Assembly (NCBI GenBank): GCA_037693485.1 | Contig: CM075346.1 | Span: forward strand, 122,376,001-122,440,000 | Direction of reading: 5' to 3' | Source: Kitagawia praeruptora | Lineage: Eukaryota; Streptophyta; Magnoliopsida; Apiales; Apiaceae | Length of the DNA stretch: 64,000 nt | Made by a program: the position numbers and the translations under genes | The notes under the pieces: generated by a model | The model's database searches: none | What the model was told of the DNA's origin: nothing | The model's input: the letters and a program-made list of their open reading frames with translations, nothing else | Part shown: positions 54,759 to 64,000 of the stretch, piece by piece | How the letters are laid out: every line of letters starts with the position of its first letter | How positions within the stretch are numbered: position 1 is the first letter of the stretch

Positions 54759-57242
54759 TCAAACATAATAAATCTTGAGGTTCAAGGCATGCCATGTACG
54801 GGGCACCTCAACCCCGTTCAAGGTCTCCAACTTGTATGATCCTCGTCCTAGTGTCTTCCTGACTCGGTACGGTCCTTCCCAGTTAGGGGCTAGTTTTCCC
54901 TTCTGACCAACTCCAGAAGCCTCGATCTTCCTTAGAACTAAGTCACCTTGCTGAAAGAACCTTTCCTTAACCCTTTGGTTGTAATAAAAGGATGCTTTCT
55001 TTTGATGCTCCACATTTCTGGCGTTTGCCTCATCCCTGACTTCATCAATCAGATCTAGGGCGAGCCTCATGCCTTCTTCATTAGTCTCAGGTTCAAATGC
55101 CTCAACTCGAGGTGATGCATGCATGATCTCCAGTGGCACGACTGCCTCAGCTCCATAAGCTAGTGGAAACGGGGTTGCTCCGGTGGTCACTTTACAAGTA
55201 GTGCGATAATCCCAGAGTATAGGTAGCAGCTCATCCACCCAAGTTTTCCTTGAACGTTCGACCCTTTTCTTTAGTCCATCAAGGATGATTCGATTGGCCA
55301 CCTCGGCCTGTCCATTTGCTTACGGGTGTGCTACTGAAGTAAAACGAAGCTCAATAGCGTTTTCCTCACAGTACTTTTTGAACTCCTCATTGTTGAACTT
55401 TGTCCCATTATCCGTTACAAGGACTCGCGGGATTCCATACCTACAAATTATGTTCTCCCAAAAGAATTGGGCAACTTGCTTGGTGGTTATCTTGGCTAGA
55501 GGCTTAGCCTCAATCCACTTGGTGAAGTAGTCAATGGCGACTATCAGAAACTTCCTCTGTGCTGAAGCCATAGGGAAAGGACCTAGTATGTCCATCCCCC
55601 ACATTGCAAATGGGATGGGAGAATTGACTGAAGTTAACATCTCAGGAGGCTGCCTTACAATCGGAGCGTGCTTCTGTCACCTATCACACCTCTTGACATA
55701 ATTCTGTGCATCGGCCAGCATCTCTGGCTAATAGAATCCCATACGAGTTATTTTGTGAGCCAGGGCCCTGCCCCCCAAGTGCTGCCCACATATCCCTTCA
55801 TGAACTTCCTCCAAGGCTTCTCTTGCCTCTTGGGGCCTCAAGCACTTCAAGTAGGGGACGACAAACGATCTCTTATATAGGATGCCTTCAATCAAGGCAT
55901 ATCTCAATGCTCTTATTGACAGCTTTCGTGCCTCCAAGGCATTGTCAGGGAGCCAACCTGTTTCAAGGTGAGCTTTAATAGGATCTATCCAACAGCTTCC
56001 TACATCAATTGGTGCTACCAACTTAGAGTTGACAATCGGGGCCTTCAAGACCTGAAAGTAAACACTCCCTGCATAATTTTCTATCTCAGAAGAAGCGAAC
56101 TTAGAGAGGGCATCGGCCTTAATGTTCTCTTCTCTTGGAATGTGTTCTACATAGCACTCATTAAACTGAGTCATGACAGCTTTCACAACTCGCAGATATT
56201 TTGCCATAGTTTCATCCTTGGCCTCAAATTCACCGTTCACTTGCGAGACTACCAATCTTGAATCCCCACAGACTTTGAGGTTCTTGACCCTCATGATTCT
56301 GGCCAAGCCTAAACCGGCTATCAAGGCTTCATACTCAGCTTCATTGTTGGTTGTCGGAAAGTCCAACTTCAAAGCATATTCGACTGTGAACCCATCGGGG
56401 CTTTGCAAAACTAAACCTGCACCACTGGATTTTGTTTTTGATGCTCCATCAAAATAGAGCACCCAATACTCCTTCAGATCAGGTACAAGTTCTTCATTTT
56501 TATTCTCACATTCTTGGTTGGGTACTATCTCCTGCCCCCCGACTTCTTGGTTGCTAATGGTACATTCAACCAGGAAGTCAGCCAATGCCTGAGCCTTAAT
56601 GGTTGTCTGAGGCTTGTACGTTATGTCAAATTCTCCGAGCTCAATTGCCCATTTGATCAGCCTTCCACTGGCTTTTGGGCTATGCAATATGTTCCTTAAC
56701 TGCTGGTCCGTCAGGACTTCAATTTTGTGCGACTGGAAGTATGGTCGTAGCTTCCTTGAGGCCGTTACCAAAGCCAATGCAAACTTCTCTATGGTTGAGT
56801 AATTCAACTCAGCTCCATGCAAAACCTTGCTCACATAGTAGATAGGTCTTTGAACCTTGTTCTCCTCTTTAATGAGGACGACACTCAATGCTTGTTCAGA
56901 TACTGCTAGGTACAGATAAAGAGTCTCTCCGGGACTTGGCTTGGCCAACAGCGGGGCTTCAGCCATGTACTTTTTCAATTGTTCAAAGGCCTCTTGGCTT
57001 TTATCAGTCCATTCAAAATTTTTCACTTTCTTCAATGCCTGAAAGAAAGGCAAACAATTATCACCAGACTTGGAGATGAATCTCCTAGGGCCGCAACTCG
57101 GCCAGTTAGCTTCTGTACATCCCTCACAGAACGGGGTGGTTCCATATCCAGAATTGCCTTGATCTTGTCCGGGTTGGCTTCTATGCCTCTCTTGGAAACC
57201 ATCAATCCCAAAAAATTTCCTGATCCAACACCAAAAGCACAC
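54759..57242 (-). pseudogene. Tat pol 3' part: RT thumb, RNase H, archaeal-type RNase H, integrase
   Basis: One frame carries the RNase H (YLAVSEQALSVVL, TDQQLRNILHSP). A second RNase H domain follows, starting LYFDGASKTKSSGAGLVL with NNEAEYEAL, the dual arrangement of Tat elements. Then comes an HHCC integrase zinc finger and core with Asp (GMDILGPFP), Asp (VTDNGTKF) and Glu (GQAEVANR). Stops interrupt at 55728-55730 (TAG where Trp is expected), 55677-55679 (TGA in the zinc-finger CxxC) and 55320-55322 (TAA just before the catalytic Glu). It overlaps the RT frame by a frameshift near 57080. Not functional. Confidence 0.88.
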
Positions 57243-59392
57243 TTGGTTGGATTCAACATCATCTTGTGGTGCCTTAGCACTTCGAATGCCTCTCTGAGGT
57301 GCTTGATATGGTCAGCCTTGAGTAGGCTCTTGACTAACATGTCATCAACATAGACCTCCATGGTTTTTCCAATCAGATGGGCGAATATCTTATTCACCAA
57401 TCGTTGGTAAGTAGCTCCTGCATTCTTTAGACCAAAAGCCATAACAAGATAGCAGAAAACACCAAAGTCAGTTTTGAAAGATACCTTAGGGATGTCCTCC
57501 TTGTGCATCTTAATCTGATTGTAGCCGCTGAAACCATCCATGAAGCTCAACATCTCATGTCCAGCTGTAGCATCTATCAACATATCAATCCTAGGCAGAG
57601 GAAAACAATCTTTTGGACATGCATCATTCAGATCAGTGAAGTCTATACACATCCTCCATTTCCCATTTGCTTTTTTGACCATCACAGGGTTTGCTAACCA
57701 TTCGGGGAACTGAATCTCTTCAATAAACCCAGCCTCTAAGAGCTTGTCAACTTCTTGCTTAATGGCCTCCTGCCTCTAAGGAGCAAAGTTCCTCTTTTTC
57801 TGCTTTATTGTTTTCCGTTTGGGATCAATATTCAGTTTATGAGTTATGAGTTAGGGATCAATCCCTGGCATGTCGGTAGCTGTCCAAGCAAACACATCAC
57901 TATTCTCCTGTAAGAATGCTATCAACTCTCCCTTAAGAGGTTCCTGTAGAGAAGCTCTTATATAGGTAACCTTCTCAGGGTCGCCCTGCTCTAGAGGAAT
58001 AGGGATCAGATCCTCTGCTGGCTTTCCTCAGTGTTCAGCGTCACCACGGACATCCATGTCTTCAATTGGGAGTACCTGCCCCCCGACTCCATCAGCTCTC
58101 AATGCAGATACATAACAACTTCTTGCCATCTTCTGGTCGCCTTTTTGTTCTCCGACCCCATTCCGGGTTGGAAACTTAATCTTCATGTGGTAAGTGGAGG
58201 CAACAGCCTTGAACGCATGAAGTCCAGTCCTTCCCAGGATTGCATTATAGGTCGAGGCTACATTGATTACCAAAAAATTCAACATCTGAGTAGCTTCCTT
58301 AGGTTCTTGTCCAATGGTCATGGGCAACTGAATAGTACCCTCGACCTTGGACTCGACTCCATTGAAACCGTAGATGGGCATGTTGGTCGGGGTCAACTGA
58401 GAATCAGTGTATCCCATCTTTACAAAAGCATCATGAAACAAAATATCAACAGAAGCTCCATTGTCTATCAAGACTCGTTTCACTTCCGAGTTCCCAATCA
58501 CAAGGGTTATGACCAACGGGTCGTCATGGGGGAACTTCACCCCTTCAAGATCAGAATCATCAAAACCAATCACTATTTCAGTCCTAGTACGTTTCGGGGC
58601 CTCTCCCACGATGTGTATCACCTCTCTGGCATACGTTTTTTGAGAGTTTCGAGTTGTACCGGCCGCTGTTGGGCCTCCCCAAATCATGTTGATAACTGGC
58701 CCTCGGGGCTGTGGATTACCATCACGATCGTTATCCCTTTTGTTATTGTCTCTCCTTTCGTAATCCCTCCTTTGGGTTCCACGATCCTCACCCTTAGTGA
58801 ATTTGTTCAATTTTCCTTTACGGATTAAGAACTCGATCTCATCCTTCAATTGCCTACAATCATCTGTATCATGCCCCACATCTCGGTGGAACCTGCAGTA
58901 TTGGCCCTTGTCTCTCTTTGCGGGGTGACCCTTTAGTGGCTTCGGCCATCGAAAGTCTTTATCCTTCTCTATCTCCAACAAGATTTGACTCCTAGGAGCA
59001 TTCAACCTTGCATAATCAGAAAATCTCGGTCCAAAATTCTTCTTTGGTGGTGAGTCGGAGTCTTTGCTAGTACGGGGATACTTGTCCCTAGCATCATACT
59101 CCTGATCCTGCTTTCTCTTCTTTGTATCATTGTTACCTCGGCCATTGCCTACTGCGGCCTCCTTCTTTATACTATCCTCAGCCTTGATATACTTGTCAGC
59201 CCTTCGTTGGAGCTCAGCCATATTCTCGGGAGGATGTTTCGCCAACGACCTTTTAAAGTATAGGTCGGTGGTGCCATGCTCCAGGGCTACCATTGCCACC
59301 TTATTTTCTAGATCAGTGATGTTCAAAGTCTCCTTGGTGAACCTCTTAAGATAGTCTCTCAGATTTTCGTTCTTCCCTTGTACCACATACAT
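57080..59392 (-). pseudogene. Tat gag C-terminus, protease and reverse transcriptase
   Basis: Starts within gag (retrotransposon gag C-terminal block), followed by a CCHC-like zinc region (YCRFHRDVGHDTDDCRQLK). The aspartic protease with DNGAS (LIDNGASVDILF) and an ILGRTGLHAF flap/C-terminal motif follows. RT then has the motifs MVKKANGKWRMCIDF, FMDGFSGYNQI, FGLKNAGATYQR and the catalytic YVDD. In-frame stops lie at 58028-58030 (TGA), 57851-57853 (TAA) and 57776-57778 (TAG). The frame is lost near 57080 by an indel at the RT/RNase H junction. Confidence 0.88.
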
Positions 59393-60446
59393 AAGGGATG
59401 CAGAACTTTTCTCATGAACTCTTCCGCTGATAAACTGACTAACGAAAGCAGCACTTAACTCCTTAAAGGAGCCAATTGAGTTTGCAGGCAGCCGGCCATC
59501 TTTGAGCCATACCCGACAGAGTTTGAGGGAATGCCCTGCACTTCAAAGCGTCACTTGCAGGCTGCAACATCAGTGCGTTTGAGAATGTCCTGACGTGGTT
59601 TGCGGGATCACCCGTTCCATCATAAGCTTTAATTGTCGGCATCTTAAACTTCTTTGAGATACGAGCATTCATCACCTCCTCAGTAAACGGGGGTGTGGGA
59701 TCATCAGGATCCCCAAGTGGCATCAGATCCTTGGGGTTGCTCTTGGGGGTTTCTACCCTTGTTGTTCTTCCAGTTGGGGCATCAGCCCTTCTTTGCCTTC
59801 TTGAAGGTCTCTCCAGATCTATAAAGGGAATCGGTCCTGATGTTGGAGGAGGTTGAGTTTGATTCAGCCTAGCTTGTTCCCTTGCAATATCTTCCTTTAT
59901 TCTTAGAATCTCAGCCTCATGAGCCTTGATTCTCTCAACAGCTGTCAATGGGGGTCCATCATGGATAGTTCGTGTTCTCCTTCTTGGTTCCCTACTAGCA
60001 CGTCGCCTTCTCGGGGCTTCATCACGATCATCATCATTAGACGATGAATCCTCAGTATAGGGGCCAGAGTAGTCATATTATTCTCTATCTCGGATCTACA
60101 AGGCGTGGCCACTAGGTCCAGCTCCTTGAGGAGGAGGGTAGTTAGGCATCCCATACATTGGGTTGGTGTTCATGGGGAGATCCGTAGTATGGATCTGGAA
60201 CCCATGTGGGGGGTGGTTAGGATCGACTACCAAGGGAGAAACCACCATCTGAAGGGGATTAGTCCCTGGATCTGTGTGGACGATCGGAGGTAACGTACTC
60301 TCAACATGGGAAGTCGTCCCTAGGGGTTGAGAAACTTGATATTAAACGATCGTCCCGGTTGTCGGGGGCACCGGATCCGTGGTGGGCGGAGCAGAACTGA
60401 GTGGCAGAGGCTCGGTAGTGGTCGGTGTCCTTCGTGTTTGAACCAT
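59393..60446 (-). pseudogene. Tat gag N-terminal region
   Basis: The first Met lies at 60446, 34 bp inside the LTR edge and just past the primer-binding site (MVQTRRTPTTTEPLPL). In-frame stops occur at 60342-60344 (TAA), 60096-60098 (TAG) and 60078-60080 (TAA), each at a position that reads as Gln after one C-to-T reversal. The frame then runs through an Arg-rich region and the gag core (MPTIKAYDGTGDPANHVRTF). A short deletion after GMAQRW near 59500 shifts the frame into the next block. Confidence 0.85.
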
Positions 60447-60459
60447 GGTTGATGTCTTT

Positions 60460-60477
60460 TTCCCACAGACGGCGCCA
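60460..60477 (-). promoter_or_regulatory. primer-binding site of the Tat element
   Basis: TGGCGCCGTCTGTGGGAA on the minus strand, 2 bp after the LTR end. It starts with TGG as required for tRNA CCA pairing and is of the type common in Tat elements. Confidence 0.8.
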
Positions 60478-60479
60478 AA

Positions 60480-60973
60480 TGTTGTGGAATAAAAACTGGG
60501 TTACGATTTGTATTTAATGCTAGGGTTGATGAGCTTCGAGCTTTAATGGCTGTTTCCGTGTTCGGGACTAATAGGTACTCACAGAGTGCCTACGTATCTC
60601 GTTATTGAGAATCAAGCCAAGACGTAGTTCTGAGAATGAGGGGTTAGACCCTTTATATAGGCTGAGAAGCATTAGAATCGTAGTAGAGTTAGGTGACTTG
60701 GTGGGTAAGTCACCGCCTAGAAGAAGGTTCCAGATCCTAGTATGTAGGAACCAGTTTCCATGTTGAAATATGTGTCTTGGAGGCTAAGTCAGGCAAGAGT
60801 AATATCCTTGTTTGACTCTTATTGCTGAGCTGGTTATTACCCCTAATATTAATTACGAAATTAATATTATAAATAGGGTTGGGCCCATCTGGTGGGCCCC
60901 GCGTTTGGACCATTCTAGGTCTAATTAATGCCACATTAAATGTGTCTTTAGGGCTTACTTTTAGCCCACATCA
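60480..60973 (-). repeat. 5' LTR of the Tat element
   Basis: 494 bp, paired with 50098-50591; same TG...CA ends. It contains the TATA-like ATTATAAATAGG on plus at ~60863. Functional promoter signals on the minus strand were not resolved. Confidence 0.9.
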
Positions 60974-60978
60974 TGTTC

Positions 60979-61138
60979 AATTAAGATCTCCAACCAAATT
61001 AATTTTTTATTTTTTTAAAATTTGGGAATATCATTTAATTAGATATATCTTGACATCCGTACGGTTGGATCGTCGAGAAATATTTTTAAAATTATAGAAA
61101 TAATAGTCTGGAACGAAGCACTAGTTACGAGTACTAGA
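60979..61138. repeat. 176-bp repeat unit between the Tat element and the inner hAT
   Basis: Marker TCCGTACGGTT at 61057. After subtracting the Tat insertion (element plus 5-bp duplication), the spacing from the previous marker (49999) is 177 bp. Confidence 0.88.
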
Positions 61139-62268
61139 TAGGGGTGAGCAAAAAAATCCGAAAATCGGATTATCCGATTTTCCGATCCGGTATCCGATTA
61201 TGAAAATCCGAAAATTAGGATATCCGATCCGAAAAAACCGGACCGGATATCCGATCCGGATTTTTTTTTATAAATTTGGATACGGATCATAACTTTGTAT
61301 AAATCCGGATATCCGGTTCCGATCCGGTTTATAAGATTTATTAAAAAATAATTTTTATTTTTAATAAATAATGAATTTATTGTAGACAAATAATTCAACA
61401 TTGAACATATTAAATTAAGTAATGAATTATCACGAATAAATTAATGAATTTGTCCAAAGTGATTAATAAATTAATAAATTTATTCTTAAACCAGTCTTGA
61501 TAAATATTTTCTCTTAATTAATCATTTTATTCAAAGTGATTGATTAAGAAGTTATAATATTAAAAAAATAAAAACAAAGCAAATGGATGAATATTTTTGG
61601 TTAAAATTATGAATTTGAGAGCTAGCGTGTTATTTCCTCTGTCCCGTTTATATTGACCATCAATCAAAAGTAAATATTGAGCAATCAAGTGAAAACTCCT
61701 AAACTTACTCTCAATTGTTTGCATACTTTGAAAAACATAACATTACTAATACTTAATTTGCTTTATTTAGGAAATGTGGCTACTACTTTTGGAACATGCA
61801 AAAATGGTTGTCAATATAAACAGGACGAAGGGAGTATTAACATCTCTTAAAAAATTTATTCAAAAAAAAACATCTCTTAAAAAATATTTATAAGAACTCG
61901 TTAAAGAAATGACTGGTAGTTTACTAGTTTATGATAAGTTAAAATAAAATTAGGAAAAAAATGAATATACAAATGTTAAAATATAAGACAATGATATCTA
62001 AAATTATATTAATTAATTTATTATTTGTAAAGTTCACGATAACTTATTGAAAAGGTTAAAAAAATTCATTTATTTATACAAACTAAAATAAATTTTACTT
62101 AATTAATTCGGATCCGGGTTATCCGATTTCCGATCCGGTTTAAATGGATATCCGAATTTCGGATATCCGGTTAAACCGGAACCAGAATAAATTTTTCATA
62201 ATCCGAAAAACCGGATATCCGATCCGAATTTTAAAATCGGACCGGATATCCGGTTTTGCTCACCCCTA
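61139..62268. mobile_element. inner hAT-family non-autonomous element (1130 bp)
   Basis: Perfect terminal inverted repeats TAGGGGTGAGCAAAA and complement. A perfect 8-bp target duplication GTACTAGA is present (61131-61138 and 62269-62276). Subterminal regions are dense in ATCCGATCCGG/GGATATCC words in both orientations. No transposase. A Stowaway MITE is nested inside. Confidence 0.93.
61633..61834. mobile_element. Stowaway MITE nested in the inner hAT
   Basis: The ends TTTCCTCTGTCCCGTTTATA and the complement CTCCCTTCGTCCTGTTTATA share inverted similarity and are flanked by TA (61631-61632 and 61835-61836). About 202 bp, no ORF. Confidence 0.78.
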
Positions 62269-62420
62269 GTACTAGACAATATAGTAATGTTCTATTAAGA
62301 TCTCCAACCAAATTAATTTTTTATTTTTTGAAAATTTTGTAATATCATTTAATTAGATATATCTTGACATCCGTACAGTTGGATCGTCAAGAAATATTTG
62401 TAAAAATATAGAAATTACAT
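62269..62420. repeat. last 176-bp repeat unit
   Basis: Marker TCCGTACAGTT at 62370. It is 175 bp from the 61057 marker once the inner hAT and its 8-bp duplication are subtracted. Confidence 0.85.
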
Positions 62421-62598
62421 ATATATAAATTTTTTAATAAAAAGCCCGAAAAAAGCGGACCGGCCTGGCCCGAGGGCCTAAAACGGGCCTCATATTTTAG
62501 AGAAAGCCCGGTCCGGCCCGATTTTTGAAAAAGCCCGGTCCGATCCGGCTGTTAAAAAGCCCGGCCCGAAGTTCTTCTTGTGCATCTCTACAGAGGGT

Positions 62599-63248
62599 AA
62601 TATAATATTGATATAATTATACTAGAGTAAAGTGCACTTTGTGTACTTGTACTTAGGCCGTGACACCACTTGCAATACCAAATTTTAAAGTACCGAAGTT
62701 GTTATTTTGTTACACTTTAGTGTTTTCTATTAAGTAACGTTAACTCCGTCAAAACAAATGGGGGTATTATTATCTTTTTACACATATTAGTTTAATATTC
62801 CCCGCTTTTTCCCTAACCTCTCGTATTTTATTCCCCCCTTTCAACGCACTCCTCAATTCTCTCCCTCTCCTCACCTCGCCGCTGCATCTTCGCCGACCCA
62901 ACCGCTTACTCCCCTCTCCCTCTCCCTTCTTCAAACCTAACCGCTTACTCCCCTCTCCCTCTCCCTTCTTCAAACCTATATCTCTCAAATCTATATACAC
63001 ACCTATACACACAACAACAATTGAGTTTGAATCGTCATTGAGTTTGAATCGCTAGAGCAAATTGATCGAGTCAAGTTGTTGTTACGTTATACCACGTTGT
63101 TAGATTCATTGGATGAAGTGGAGCAAGTTGTTTTGAATCGAGTGATGGGATGTACATCACAGGCCTGAGGTGGGGAGGTGCGGGAGTTAGTCGGAGATGA
63201 GATTCAAGGCTGATTGTGATTCGGAGATTAATTAGTCGAGGTTTTCGT
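62599..63248. other. intergenic sequence with short tandem repeat
   Basis: No gene was seen. A CT-rich 39-bp unit (CCGCTTACTCCCCTCTCCCT...) is repeated at 62902 and 62941. A ~27-bp string GCCTGAGGTGGGGAGGTGC occurs near 63163 and again near 63281. Confidence 0.5.
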
Positions 63249-63330
63249 TCATGTTTGGTTTCGATTTTGGATGGAACGATGCCTGAGGTGGGGAGGTGCA
63301 GGAGTTACAGAGGAGGTCGATGGGATTGAA

Positions 63331-64000
63331 TTAAGGGGAGAGTGAGATGAGAGATGGAGATGTGGTGATGTTGGCTGCGGGTTTGGTGGCAGAGTTGATT
63401 GAATTAAGCGGAGTATGGTTGCTATAGGTACCGAGATCAACATAATAGTACGTGAGAGCATCAACGGATACTTGGCAACAGCCACCACCAGAACACTCGT
63501 CTTTTCGGTCTTCCTTTTCATTGTGACAGATGCTAGTGCACCCTGTAGGCAAATTTTCATCTTCAGCCTGGTAGAAGTTTGCCCAGTCATCACAACCAAC
63601 AAAAGTCGACACATTTGTGCCAGAGTACGTGTATGAAGTGTTTCTCAAATCAAGTGATGTGTAATAGCTTGTGAAAGTGAGGGAGATAGATCATAGCACG
63701 CTTCAGCCCCAAGGTTACTGATGCGCAGGTTACTGATGCGCAGTTCGGAGTCTGATATATTAAAAACCTGAAACTCAGCATCGTTTAGATTTATAATGGC
63801 CTTGGGAGGGTTAGTAGTTATGTTGCAGGTAATATCAAATGTGGAATTTATGGAACAATTCAGACGTTCTTCCCCTTCTGATTTGATTCCGAAAGGATAT
63901 GGTACTTTAAGGTTTCCGCTTTGGCTTCGACATCCTTGCTTAGCAAAGATTCCGACCTTTGTCATATTGTTATTATAGGAAGAAGTGGCAGCTTCTTCTT
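63331..64000 (-). pseudogene. N-terminal (GUB_WAK) part of a wall-associated-kinase-like gene, frameshifted, runs off the right edge
   Basis: The frame from the window edge encodes KQGCRSQSGNLKVPYPFGIK, the cysteine-containing PYPFG signature of the galacturonan-binding WAK domain. It continues to EACYDLSPSLSQA. Near 63655-63665 the frame shifts. The continuation (63331-63648) reads RNTSYTYSGTN, FVGCDDWANF, CTSICHNE and GGGCCQVSVDALT, the normal second half of the domain. A Cys expected after GCRSQ is Ser. A 15-bp in-frame tandem duplication (63712-63741) doubles RISNL. After GTYSNHT the homology fades. No EGF or kinase domain is in the window. Such receptors bind cell-wall pectin at the plasma membrane; this copy looks inactive. 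Confidence 0.75.

Larger units (their letters stand above)
50098..60973 (-). mobile_element. complete Tat-lineage Ty3-gypsy LTR retrotransposon (10,876 bp)
   Basis: Two 494-bp LTRs (50098-50591 and 60480-60973) are flanked by a perfect 5-bp target duplication TGTTC (50093-50097 and 60974-60978). On the minus strand the order is LTR, primer-binding site, gag, protease, RT, RNase H with a second archaeal-type RNase H domain, integrase, an antisense gene, minisatellites, polypurine tract and LTR. The dual RNase H and the antisense extra gene fit the Tat lineage. The LTRs differ at roughly 14 sites by eye (about 3%). The coding region is broken by many stops and at least two frameshifts. Confidence 0.92.
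48647..62590. mobile_element. hAT-like transposon with 176-bp repeat core, greatly enlarged by nested insertions
   Basis: The ends are TAGAGATGTTCAAAAAG and the complement of TAGAGATGCACAAGAAG. GC-rich subterminal sequence (repeated AGCCCGG/GGCCCG) occurs in inverted orientation at both ends (48661-48870 and 62445-62575). Flanking 8-bp repeats CATAGGGT (48639-48646) and CAGAGGGT (62591-62598) differ at one base, fitting an old hAT target duplication. Removing the Tat element and the inner hAT leaves about 1.9 kb, mostly a 176-bp tandem repeat. No transposase: non-autonomous. Confidence 0.7.

Overview
The window is nuclear DNA of a flowering plant, most likely a eudicot. It is AT-rich, host genes are split by GT-AG introns, and most of the sequence is nested plant transposable elements. 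These are Ty1-copia (SIRE/Maximus type), Ty3-gypsy of the Athila and Tat lineages, LINE, SINE, hAT, Mutator-like, CACTA and Stowaway elements. The species cannot be named from the sequence alone. No tRNA, rRNA or CRISPR was seen.

Layout. 1-5240: 3' end of a plus-strand SIRE/Maximus-type copia element, with a 1280-residue ORF, polypurine tract and 3' LTR. 5241-6037: remnant of a host organellar peptide-chain-release-factor gene keeping two exon pieces, one with the GGQ motif. 6038-32330: minus-strand tandem array of a young Athila-like gypsy element. Two complete 1794-residue gag-pol frames and one truncated unit share three LTRs at about 10.75-kb spacing. The left edge is a scrambled, templated-filler junction. 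32331-33567: a CACTA-like transposon end sitting inside a copia-like LTR. 34306-36004: a Mutator-like inverted-repeat element carrying a second Mutator-like element; both have 9-bp target duplications.

36023-46092: two intact, tandemly duplicated NPF (NRT1/PTR, NPF5/PTR3-like) transporter genes on the minus strand. Each has four exons with identical exon lengths (106, 218, 557 and 862 bp) and encodes 580 residues. They are separated by a Stowaway MITE, a SINE and a LINE 3' fragment. Copy 2 has a Mutator-like MITE in intron 3. Copy 1 has one starting (reading along its own strand) about 9 bp after its stop codon.

46093-62598: intergenic AT-rich DNA, then a 13.9-kb hAT-like element (48647-62590). 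Its core is eight units of a 176-bp tandem repeat. A complete but heavily mutated Tat-lineage LTR retrotransposon (50098-60973, TSD tgttc) interrupts that core, as does a second hAT element (61139-62268, TSD gtactaga) that itself contains a Stowaway MITE. The Tat element has a separate, spliced, antisense protein-coding gene (52255-54348) with its own TATA box. 62599-64000: non-coding sequence, then the frameshifted N-terminal (GUB_WAK) part of a wall-associated-kinase-like gene running off the right edge.

The only apparently functional host genes are the two NPF transporters. The rest is largely a record of nested transposition, recombination between LTRs, microhomology repair and decay.
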